Assembly: GCA_023525975.1 (NCBI GenBank)
Contig: CM042023.1
Span: 20,757,501-20,821,500, forward strand
DNA length: 64,000 bases
Direction of reading: 5' to 3'
DNA from: Smallanthus sonchifolius
Lineage: Eukaryota > Streptophyta > Magnoliopsida > Asterales > Asteraceae
The notes beneath the pieces were generated by a model that saw nothing but the letters and a program-made list of their open reading frames with translations, made no database searches and was not told the origin of the DNA. Within the stretch, counting starts at the first letter, position 1. The number at the start of each line of letters is the position of its first letter. Below, piece after piece: positions 21,757 through 31,564 of this stretch. The translations under genes were made by a program, and so were the position numbers.

Positions 21757-23595
21757 TAGGTAAACCGAAGACTCGTCAAGTTATGGGCTTATTTGAAGGT
21801 CCAAGACTCCAAGTTGATATCCAACTATCCATGTTATCATTTCATACTAGGTGACATTCCACACATTCAAACATTCAATCTAATAAATTCCTTTTTCTTT
21901 TTTAAAATCATTAACATTTTATAAGACCAACTGTTATTTTATCAGGACCGTTTATGTTTACAAAGCCCATTTACGTTTCTTATAAACCATTTTTAATTAA
22001 CTCTTTAAATCTCAAAAACACATGTATATTTATCATTTATATATTAGTCTAATTATTATGTTTCCTAAGTAAGTAAAAAATATCAAGAGTAATTTTATAA
22101 AATTTATATATAATTTGTAATCGTGTTTGTTTTGTTTGATCTACATGTATGCAATTTGTTAATTGTTTTTTTTTCTCGTTTGATCTACATGTATGTTACT
22201 TGTCACATACACACATCAATGTATGAATCCTTTTGTTTTTACACATGTATTAGTTTGTGTAACCTTGTTTATGTATGTGTAAATTAACTCGTTACATATA
22301 TGTAAATATTTTACATAAGTATAGGTATACTATTTACATATATGTAAAACAATAATTCATTGGAGATTGGACAATGTCTCTAACAACACAGATTGAAACA
22401 AAACCGTTCATTTGGGAATCCTAACCGACACATAAGGGAGTGAGCTTCAATATGGTATCACTTATTCTTTCTTTGGAAGCAAACGGTTGTGGATGTTAGG
22501 CATAATACCGCCAATAGCGATGGTGACGACACTAAGAAGTTTGCTCGATTCCTCATAATTCTACACAGTTAATTGGATGTGTCTTGGGACGATTCTAGTT
22601 TTTTTTTTTGTTATCCCTTGCGGCATTCCCATCTAATTCAAGAACCTTGAATAATCAATTATGCAATTTCAGTTACGAAAGAAAAACAAAACCCTAAAAA
22701 TTCTTATACTATGAACTAAAATATGTATATATACATATGTGTGTATGAATCGACAAAATGCAAAATTACCTCAGCCACGAGGTATACGATTGAACTGATA
22801 CACGTTTGTTGAAGATTTCATAAATCCAATCAAGATTGATGCACCAAAGTCCCCGACATTAAGGAAAATTTTCTTCAATAAAATCAACGCCCCTCTTATC
22901 TTCTTCTTCTTCGTCTCACTCTACGTTTTGTCTATGCAACTTTTGTTTTTGTTCATCCATTTTTGATAGATGATAGGTCAAAGATTTGAGGGACAAAATG
23001 TTGACATTTAAAAGATGTGTTCCAATCTCATGATATTAACATTTTTATTAAATTTAGTGACATAAATGAAATATATATAAATTCTTTTTTATTTAATTAT
23101 TATTATTTTTTTACTTAGATTGAAAATTATGAAACTTAGTGAATTTTGTTTATTCACTATTATCTCATAACTCAAGTTAATTTAAAAAAAATCACTAAAC
23201 ATTAATTAGGATTCATATATGTTCCAGTTAAGATATTCACTATTACTTCTTAATTCAAGTTAATTTCGTTTCTTCACTATTACATCTTAATTCAACTTGA
23301 TTCCTTTACGGTTTAGATCTTCGACTACCATTAGTGATTTAATTCTTAGCAGTTAGTATGTTACAGTTAGATCTGATCCTTGGGGTATGGTCTGACATTG
23401 TTATGGCATGGAGCGAGTTGATATGATTACAAAGTTGAAAACGGTGACGTCTAGACCAGTGATGGTCCGGATTTACAGAGGTCCCTTATCCTGAGTTTGT
23501 CAAGGAAAACGTCGCTTTCTCATCCTGTATGTGTGAGTTTGTCTGAATAATGGTCCAGATGTCCATAGCCTTTATTCATTGAGTATGTTCGAGAG
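21757..23595. other. Intergenic, AT-rich
   Basis: Contains two copies of GTTTGATCTACATGTATG (about 22135 and 22179) and several ACATATGTAAA runs. On the - strand at 22780-22960 a possible exon-like stretch (a CTTCTTCTTCTTCG leader, then GLWCINLDWIYEIFNKRV ending at a GTAATT donor) is seen but contains a stop. No gene is called. Confidence 0.4.
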
Positions 23596-24474
23596 TAGGG
23601 GTGATCAAAGGGTCCGACCCTTCAGGAACAGGACCGACCCGACCCGACCCGGAACCAAAACGGGAACCTTGAAATCGAAAAGTGTGGAACCGGGAACCGA
23701 CCCCTATAAGGAGGGTCCATGTAAGGGTCTAAAGGGTCTTCAGTCTGAAGTTGTTTCTCCTCCTTTGACCCAAACCAATCAAAATCCATATATTAGGATA
23801 ATTATCGAAACAACTAGCTTACGTGTTTCGTGACTAAAAGGTTATTACCTTTTCCAACATATTATGAACCTTGGCAGCTCGTGTTCGTTTTGACGGATTA
23901 CGAGGTGGGTTCGGTTTTGCAACCATTTCTTCCATCAAGTGTTCCAACCCCTCCTTTAGAAGACGGGGAAAATAGAAGATTATTTCACGGTTCATGATCG
24001 TTTTCTTAATGTAAATGGTATAAAATTAATTGTTTGAAAACGATGTAATATACTTTATATTTTTCAATGTAAACACTATAAAATAAGAACATTAAGACAT
24101 AATCAAATATAATGTATTTTCACCTTTTAATATAATGTTACTATGGACAAAACCTAACAAAATATAACCATATATGAACATTACATACATCATAAAAAAA
24201 CATATGAAAAGATTTTCTTAAGGTTCTAACCCACAATTATATTTAGTAAATGTCATTTGGTTAATTGGTTCCCTAATCCCTACAAAATCTAGGTTTTTTT
24301 ATTCATTTAAAATCTCAAGGTTCCCAAGGTTCTACCCGGAACCGACCCGGACCTTTTAAAACTGAAATCTCATAACCTTGAACCGACCCTTTATACTAGA
24401 AAGGTTTTAACCTACGGTTCCAAGGGTCGGGTTTGTGGTTCTTGAGGGTCGGAACCGTTTTTTGCTCACCCCTA
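23596..24474. mobile_element. Non-autonomous hAT element, 879 bp
   Basis: Terminal inverted repeats TAGGGGTGATCAAA and TTTTTTGCTCACCCCTA, with flanking 8-bp sequences TTCGAGAG (23588-23595) and TTCCAGAG (24475-24482), one mismatch. Next to each end are GGGTCCGACCC/GGGTCGG-rich subterminal repeats. No intact transposase is present; an 84-residue open stretch at 23579-23833 is chance. Confidence 0.8.
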
Positions 24475-24855
24475 TTCCAGAGTTGGGTGAAGGGGGTTCT
24501 CATCAAATGATGTTTAGTTTTACGGTTGTAAACTTCTACTTTTAAGTATTGACTTTGGAGTAGATGTACTTCTTTTAACGCTTATATTGATTATAAAACG
24601 AGTTTTTTTTAATATAATTTGTAACATATCATTATCTCGTTCTCGTTTAAAAATATAACTTTCCATAAGTGAAATAAACCGTAGGTGGAGTAGCATGTGC
24701 GGCACATGTGCTCGACAAGGCATATGTTTGATTCGCACCAAAGATCCAATCATCCAAATCATCCACATTTTTATGACTCATGTTGTCATATGATGAACTT
24801 GTATGAAAAACACATTTACATTATAATTATAATTATATTCATATAAATAATATTA

Positions 24856-24886
<31 letters not shown>

Positions 24887-26164
24887 TTTCTAAATTTCTT
24901 TTAACAGTTAGGTCATGTAGCTACAGAAAAATAATAAGATGACCACTAAGTTTTTTTTATCAGCAAAACCCTTTTAACAGAACACAGATGGTAATTGCAC
25001 ACTTATTATATTATAACTTATTTAAGTTTAATTAATAATTATCGTTATGATACTATATGCATTTTTTTAAGATTTAAGAAATATAATTGTGTTTTAAAAT
25101 TATATATTTACTTATTAATGAGAAATAATATAGAGGTGACAAAGGATGCAGTCAAACATTTCAGATAACCGATTATATATGTTTCGGTGAATTTAGTAAT
25201 AATAGAGATGAAAAAAACCCTCAATTCAATGAAAATACTTGAAACCTAAAACATTTGGGACACGGTAACAAGACATGTATTCGAAACTTTTTTTATTGAA
25301 ACTGAATTATAAGGTTTGAGTTTTAGTCTTCAATTTTTTTTTATTGAAACTGAATTATAAGGATGATGAACAATCAAAATATATTTATAAAACAATTATA
25401 TTATTATTACAAGTTATTTAAACGAATATATTAAAAATTTAGGAGGTAATCAACTACTAAAATTATCGGCATAAAAAATTTATATGCTTTGACAAAAAAA
25501 GGTTCCAATCTTTGACTCTCTGTCCTGTGGTTATATACTTATATATGATGTCATTTTTTTATTATTTTAATTTATTAAACCAAATTAAATTTTAGTAATA
25601 TAAATTATAATCTGTTGATCAATAATCATCCATACCGATAATTTCATCAATGACACTCATAATTTTCAATTTCATTACTAAGAATAAATCCGCTCGTATA
25701 ATTATCATAGATTTATAATCACTTTTGCTCACTAGAATGATTACGGGCAAAATGAGAAAATGTACATTTTTTGTAAGTGAAATCAAAGGATAATCAAGTA
25801 TAAATCTATGATAATTATGAAAGTGAGATTGTCTTAACAAAAAAAGTGAAATTTATGTGTAACATTAGTCAATTTATCAATATAAATTATTATCGACTAA
25901 TGGGTCATGGATTGAATTATTAAATGCAGTTACCTTTTATTAAAGTCGATATTATCCATTCTCTTTTTCCCACACTGAATATAATTTGATTTATTTGTAA
26001 AATTAACATGCAAAGTTTAGAAATTAACTAAAAATAAATCTTATAAAATTAGTCTAGGAGAAAGAATATATAAATAGGAAGAGAAAGAAATCAAATCTAT
26101 CTATTTGTAAAATTAATAAAGAAGTTACTATAGAATACTAAAAGTTAAAATAAACAAATCTATA
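24475..26164. other. Intergenic, very AT-rich
   Basis: No gene seen. It includes an ATT trinucleotide microsatellite at about 24851-24883. TTTTTTTATTGAAACTGAATTATAAGG occurs twice near 25290 and 25335 as a short duplication. Confidence 0.5.
24851..24883. repeat. (ATT)n microsatellite
   Basis: About eleven TTA/ATT units in a row. Confidence 0.9.
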
Positions 26165-27179
26165 TCTATATTATATAATAAATAAAAATAATTTATGTCA
26201 CGTGTCGCGTCCACATCTCTTATCACCATTTTTTTCCGCTTCTTTCTCTTATTAAATACACATCTTTTTTTAATGATGATTTATATTTAAAGAAAAATAT
26301 TAATTATACTAATAAAACACGTTTATTTTAAATTATCTCTTATTTTAAGAAACTTTAAAATTTAATTATGTAACTTTTGTTTTTAATTAAATAGTGATGT
26401 AAGTTAAACTATATTAAATATGAATTAATGTATTCAAACCGTGTAATATATAGGTTTTTAAAGATATAAACTTTTTATTATTAAGTATATAACATTACAC
26501 TAGTGTTAGAGACCGTGTATTACACGGGGGTTGAATAAAAAATACAATGTGAAATGAAAAAAATGATGAATATAATTCATAAATGACTAAATATTTCTTT
26601 GTATGCAATGTTCGATATTTTCTCTCAACATCATGCCCAAGAATAGACTTCTGGCCTCCAAGCGCAGAGCAAACTTTAGTCATTATTTTATTAAAACTAC
26701 AAAATAAAGAAACAAACCATGTATTTCATTACTTAACAAAATTAAGTTCCTAGCTATGTAAGGAAACATGAAATTAACTACAACTCATACAAAATCAAGA
26801 AACAAACCATGTATTCACAATTTTTTTTCTATAAGTATTTAGGTATATATTATTTAAGTATTGGTTCATCAAATTCACAAATATCAAAATTTGTAGCCAA
26901 AAATATGACATTTTGTATCCATTTTTTCCTTTATGTGTTTCACCAAAAATTGGTTTCTAAACACAACTCTATCTCTCTCAAACTGATATTATTCCATAGA
27001 ACTTGCATCAGAACTTTATATCCAAATTAAACAATTAAAAAGTTATGCACTTAGCATGGCTAGTATGTCACTCAGATAACTCCTAATATTCTTCTTTTTG
27101 GGATATATGAAATTATCCCCGTGTTAAATTGTTTGACGATAAAAAATTTACAATATTAAGTGCACTCTCCTTAGCATTT

Positions 27180-27815
27180 TCTAATAGGATTTCCAGAGGC
27201 GGAATTGAGGTCGAATAAGTCTCATGCAAAACAATCTGTGATCTCCATCTGCAAACAACACAATTCAATAACATATTCTAGAACCAACAATATGTAATCA
27301 GTTCAAGTCACATAATTATTCATAAATTAACCAACTATTATTTCAATGACAATTAAAAAGTCACAAAATTGTTTCACATATGTAATATGTTGTTATAATG
27401 ACAAATTAAAAGACGAATATTGGAGTTAAAAAAATCACAAACCAACCGCCAGCAAGGGCAAGAATAGTATAATACCTTGACTTAGTCAAGAAATATATTT
27501 GTCTTAAGCCATTCTTCAAGAAAGAATGTTTGACCTTCTTTTGCCATTCGACCTACATTATATAACTGAAAATGTCAATTTGACATGTAATGGAATTACC
27601 CGATTCGATTAAACAATAACTAACATGGTCAGAAACTAAGATGCTGTTAAATATATGTCCTTAAATATACACACATCATGATCCTTTTAGAGTAAAATAT
27701 GCAAGCAATGAACAAATTCCTTTGTGTACTACACGGACTTAAATAATAAAAATCGAAAAAAAACCTTTCCCCCTTCCATGGAGCTTCACCGTTCTCTAAT
27801 TGACCCTAAATTAAT
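27180..27815 (-). other. Exon-like fragments of an unidentified gene in the Helitron
   Basis: On the - strand three short pieces are bounded by splice-like sites: about 27815-27770 (GQLENGEAPWKGE, ending at a GTTTT donor), about 27555-27473 (RMAKEGQTFFLEEWLKTN with a stop after FLD) and about 27248-27120 (WRSQIVLHETYSTSIPPLEI). They read plausibly as captured exons, but I do not recognise the parent gene and the frames do not join cleanly. Confidence 0.3.
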
Positions 27816-28039
27816 AAAAAACAATCATGCCAGAAGTACAGAAAAAAAAAAGTCGACAGATAGTTGCTTAATATATCAAACAAAATAATGACACACCTGT
27901 GTATGGGTCGTTTTTACCCAATCCAAGTGTGTTATGTTTATAAAGAGTACATAAAATGCTTTCGTTAACCTTATAAAGACTTCATCAAGTGTGTTTGAAT
28001 AAAGAAAAATCAACAGAATAAATCTAATGAAAATTTTAA

Positions 28040-28641
28040 ATAACTTAAGGCGTCCATAAGCTGTTTAACTTATGATTCTGCGAGTTTTGATCCGAGTCTA
28101 GTCAACCCAGTTTTAAGCAGTGTTGTAAAAATCGCGCCTAGGCGCCGATTAATCGCTAGGCGCTCGGCTAAGGAGGAATTTTGACCTAGTCGTTCCAAAA
28201 ATCACTAGACGGTCCAAATTGCGCCTAGGCGGTCCTAGGCGGGCCTAGGCGGCCAGATTCCAGCGAACATTCCGGCGAAAACCTGAAATTTCCGGCCAAA
28301 TTCCGGTGAAAACCTGAAATTTCCAGCGAAATCCTAAAATTTTCGGCGAAAACCTTTGGTGTGATTTAAAAATGAACATTTTTATAAAAATTACATATAA
28401 AAATGTGTGTATATATAAAAAACTGAAAATTACATATAAAAATTCCTATCCGATTAATCCCGCCTAGGCCCCGATTAATCCCGCCTAGGCCTAGGCCCTA
28501 CCCCACCGCCCGACTAGCGATTTTTACAACACTGGTTTTAAGTTTTTCATAGGTGACCGTGCCACTTTTATCCGTATCCATATTCATAAACATCGATTTT
28601 AGCCCTTGGATCTCCTCTGTTGATAGATTTTCAGCAATCAA
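28040..28641 (-). pseudogene. Calcium-dependent protein kinase (CDPK) fragment, EF-hand exon, split by a hAT MITE
   Basis: Read on the - strand from an acceptor CAG before 28641: LIAENLSTEEIQGLKSMF, MNMDTDKSGTVTYEKLK; then, after removing the MITE 28118-28534 and one TSD copy, TGLTRLGSKLAES, a TAA stop and VKQLMDA. This matches the region after the junction domain of plant CDPKs, where the first EF-hand DxDxSG loop (DTDKSGTVTYEKL) and the start of the second EF-hand unit lie; the stop replaces a glutamate codon. The exon ends where CDPK genes usually have an intron, but the donor is lost. It is a dead captured fragment. Confidence 0.85.
28118..28534. mobile_element. hAT MITE copy 1 (TSD GTTTTAAG)
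   Basis: 417 bp with CAGTGTTGTAAAAATCG at the left and GATTTTTACAACACTG at the right. The perfect 8-bp duplication GTTTTAAG lies at 28110-28117 and 28535-28542. It carries many CCTAGGCG repeats. It sits within the CDPK exon, so it inserted after capture or in the donor gene copy. Confidence 0.93.
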
Positions 28642-29037
28642 CTGGAATTAAAAAAAAACCTGATTATCATTGACATGATACAAATCTGGTAATTAGATTT
28701 CACACGCCAACCATTTTTTAAAAAGGAAAAAGAAAAATTGAACAAAAGTTGCTTCATGCCAAGCCAAACCCGTACACAAAAAGTAACGGTTTTGACCAGT
28801 TAACCAACTCGTCCATGCTGTCACCCTTGCTATAGTTGGCAATGTCTGCCTACTTTGGATGGTATTTTAATAAACTCAAATTGGTAAAATTGGGCAACTT
28901 AGTTAAAATGACAACATGTCAAATGGGTTAAAATCACCTAAAGTGTTGAATCTAACATGTAAAATATGATGAAAATCACCCAAAGTGTTGATAGACTTTC
29001 AACAATTACCTGGAATTAAAAAAAATCAGATTATTTA
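28618..29037. repeat. Direct duplication of the CDPK exon edge
   Basis: GTTGATAGATTTTCAGCAATCAACTGGAATT near 28618 recurs as a diverged copy near 28987 (GTTGATAGACTTTCAACAATTACCTGG), both followed by an A-run and GATTAT. The two lie about 369 bp apart. This is a local duplication around the intron/exon border. Confidence 0.7.
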
Positions 29038-29171
29038 ATAGATTAATTATTTGATATTACAATATGGAACAAAGAGTCAATGGGTCAGCCCGACCCAACA
29101 CGTTTGAAATCATTTTAAAAATTATCAGTTTAGACTTGTTACCCAACCAGCCCATTTTAATTATAATAAAT

Positions 29172-29215
29172 CCAACCTTGAGAGCGAGTTTCTTGAGTTT
29201 CTTGATTATTATAAT
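29172..29215 (-). pseudogene. CDPK fragment, end of the kinase/junction exon
   Basis: The - strand reads IKKLKKLALK followed by GTTGG as a donor. In CDPKs the string NKLKKLALKVIAENLS spans this junction, so this piece and the exon starting at 28641 are neighbours in the parent gene, separated here by about 530 bp that include the duplicated exon edge. Confidence 0.7.
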
Positions 29216-29732
29216 ATGATAGTTGGAATTTAACAGTTAGATTATTAACATAGTCATAAACTATTCTTTTGATAAATGGTCAAAATGAGTGCAAATATAA
29301 ATTGACTTTAGATGGAAATTAGCAATCACAGGTTTTGACTTAAAATTCTTTCATACTAATTTTAGTATTATGAAGGAACATATTAGATCCAAATTACATC
29401 CCAAGGTTAAAGTCAATCTGTGCAGCAGAGTTTCTTTTGTACCAAAAAAGAAAAATAGTTTCATAAAGGAACTATTTTATAATTCTTTTGTACCCACTGA
29501 GATTTTAAATCTAATTCTTTGTTTATCAATGATCAAAAAATCAAAACCAAAAAATATTAAAAAAAATGTGTACTATATCTTTTTCTTTACAAAAAACATT
29601 AATAGTCATGGTAATTGTTGTGACCTGAAACAAACATTCATTTTGAAATCTCTATTTATAGCTATGGTAAAAACCAAACCATATACCCTGCAAAACCTCC
29701 AATATTTAAAGATCATGACTCTGCATTATAAG

Positions 29733-30115
29733 CAGTGTTGTAAAAATCGCGTCTAGGCGCCGATTGATCGCTAGGCGGTCACACGAAGAGTAATTTTGGC
29801 CAAGTCTCTCTAGAAATCGCTGGGCAGTCCAAATCGGGCCTAGGCGGCCAGATTCCGGCAAAAACCTGAAATTTTCGGCCAAATTCCGGCGAAAACCTTG
29901 GATTTTCCAGCCAAACCCTTCAAATTCCAGCCAAATATGTGTATAAATATTTAAAAATGAATATTTTTATAAAAATGTGTGTATATATATAAAAAACTGA
30001 AAATTACATATAAAAATTCCAATCCGATTAATCCTGCTTAGGCCCCGATTAATCCCGCCTAGGCCTAGGCCCTACCCCACCGCCCGCCTAGCGCCTAGCG
30101 ATTTTTACAACCATG
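29733..30115. mobile_element. hAT MITE copy 2 (TSD ATTATAAG)
   Basis: 383 bp with CAGTGTTGTAAAAATCG at the left and CGATTTTTACAACCATG at the right, and perfect duplications ATTATAAG at 29725-29732 and 30116-30123. Same family as the copy at 28118. Confidence 0.93.
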
Positions 30116-30804
30116 ATTATAAGATAGACTAACCTGATAATGAAGTGTTTAATGCTCTCCAAGTGAGCTTACAGCTTCTCTTGACTTTGCACACAGCCTT
30201 ACAACCAGATTGTAATAGATGTTAAGCATTAATAATAAAATTTCAAAAAACCATTAAGTGATCTAAGTTACCATTAAGCCAAAATCCCCAAATTTCTACA
30301 CAGGTTTAAGCAAATGCCTAATCACACTGCCTGTTGAAAGCTCATTTTAGCAAATCACCAAAGAGAGAAATACAATTATATAATCGAACATACACATAAC
30401 AACAATACCTATAAAAGGAATAATTAAACGAACCGGAAAAAATCACATTAAATGAAATCCAATACTTATTCCGAGCATCAACACTGGTTGAATAAGCAAT
30501 GCCAAATCATAATCAATAATTGGTGTATCAAGTGTTAATTGTCTTAACTTAAGATTGTAATAAATACACCAGAGTGCCATCCGTACATGATTAGCAGCTC
30601 AGTTTGAGTTAAAAAAATATTTGCTCTAGAACCTAATTACATGATTATGATTCAAAGCAAGAGGTCAAGGCTACTACTCAATTACACCCTAAAGCCAAAT
30701 AATGTTTCTTGATTAGCCCAATTTACAACAGTAAACACTTTACTCTCAACAAATATTAGGTAGTATAGATCTTAACATAGTGAATTGATATGGTTTATCA
30801 AGCC

Positions 30805-31040
30805 ATAATATGAGGTTCAACAACATACGATTGGAATAAATCGTGAATCAGAAAGTAATGATAAAAATACCTGGATAGATGGAACGAATTCGAAATCAAA
30901 CGATTGAGATTTGAGAACCGAAAAATCTTTATGGGGTGAAACAACGATAAAGGAACTTCAGCAAACCATAATATGAGATTCAACAACAATCGATTGACAG
31001 AAATCGTGAATGAGAAAGGAATGATAAACATACCTGATAG
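30805..31040. repeat. Two-copy tandem duplication (about 163 bp apart)
   Basis: CATAATATGAGGTTCAACAAC at about 30805 and CATAATATGAGATTCAACAAC at about 30968 each run on through AATCGTGAAT...GAAAG.AATGATAAA.ATACCTG. Next to it (31030-31130, - strand) is a leader-like stretch (ACCCTAAACACAAGATTTC ending TATCAG|GTATG), probably a captured 5' UTR exon. Confidence 0.65.
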
Positions 31041-31377
31041 CAGCGACGATGATAGCTTCGGAAGATAGAAAAAAAGTCGTGGGAGGAAGAACGAAGAAAT
31101 CTTGTGTTTAGGGTTTCTCAGCAATAGATAAGAGGGTAGCGGATATTGAACGTGGGTCAAAAAGATCCGCATGAAACACCAAAACATGTTAAAATAGAAT
31201 GGGCGGGAAAACAAAGGGAGGCTTAACACAAAGTGACATGTGATACTATTTTTACTCTTTTATTAAGTAATATAGATTTTATTAACCTGTGTAATACACT
31301 TTTAAAATATAATTTTTTTATTACTAATTATATAATATATTTTATCAACTCGTGTAATACACGGGATTCTAACCTAG

Positions 31378-31564
31378 TCATATCATATATAAGAATTAAA
31401 AATATATAAATTTCAAATGGAAGGACAAAATTGTAATCAAACATAAAATTGCAATTTTTCTCAAAAATCAAAATCATTCACCGCCTTATTGCGCCTGCAC
31501 AAAGAGGCGTGTTTGGTTTTGTATAAACGGTGCCACCGAGACATATATTGCCGGAAATTGACTA
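31378..31564 (+). promoter_or_regulatory. Short upstream region of the ICME gene
   Basis: Only 187 bp lie between the Helitron end and the ATG. TATATAAA at about 31403-31410 may serve as a TATA box, 155 bp upstream of the ATG. The exact start site is unknown. Confidence 0.4.

Larger units (their letters stand above)
26500..31276 (-). mobile_element. Inner Helitron, 4.8 kb, with captured gene fragments
   Basis: On the - strand the element begins TCTATATTACTTAATAAAAG (right edge, 31276) after A. It ends with hairpin CCGTGTAATACACGG (26513-26527) and CTAG (26500-26503) before T. The ends are close to those of the surrounding Helitron, so both belong to one family but point in opposite directions. 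No Rep/helicase gene is seen, so it moved in trans. It carries pieces of a calcium-dependent protein kinase, other exon-like pieces and two hAT MITEs. Confidence 0.8.
26165..31377 (+). mobile_element. Outer Helitron, small and non-autonomous, split by another Helitron
   Basis: The 5' end is A|TCTATATTATATAATAAA at 26165. The 3' end is CTAG (31374-31377) followed by T, eight bases after the hairpin CGTGTAATACACG (31351-31363). Insertion between A and T without duplication, a 5' TC and a 3' hairpin plus CTAG are Helitron marks. Without the inner element (26500-31276) it is about 436 bp, so it is non-coding. The start could also be the TC at 26159. Confidence 0.75.

Noticed and set aside
29370..29756. 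128-residue open frame on the + strand
   Set aside because: AT-rich K/N/F/L composition, runs into a MITE, no domain.
30798..31229. 143-residue hydrophobic open frame on the - strand
   Set aside because: Covers a tandem duplication and a leader-like stretch in the Helitron; composition is chance, no domain.
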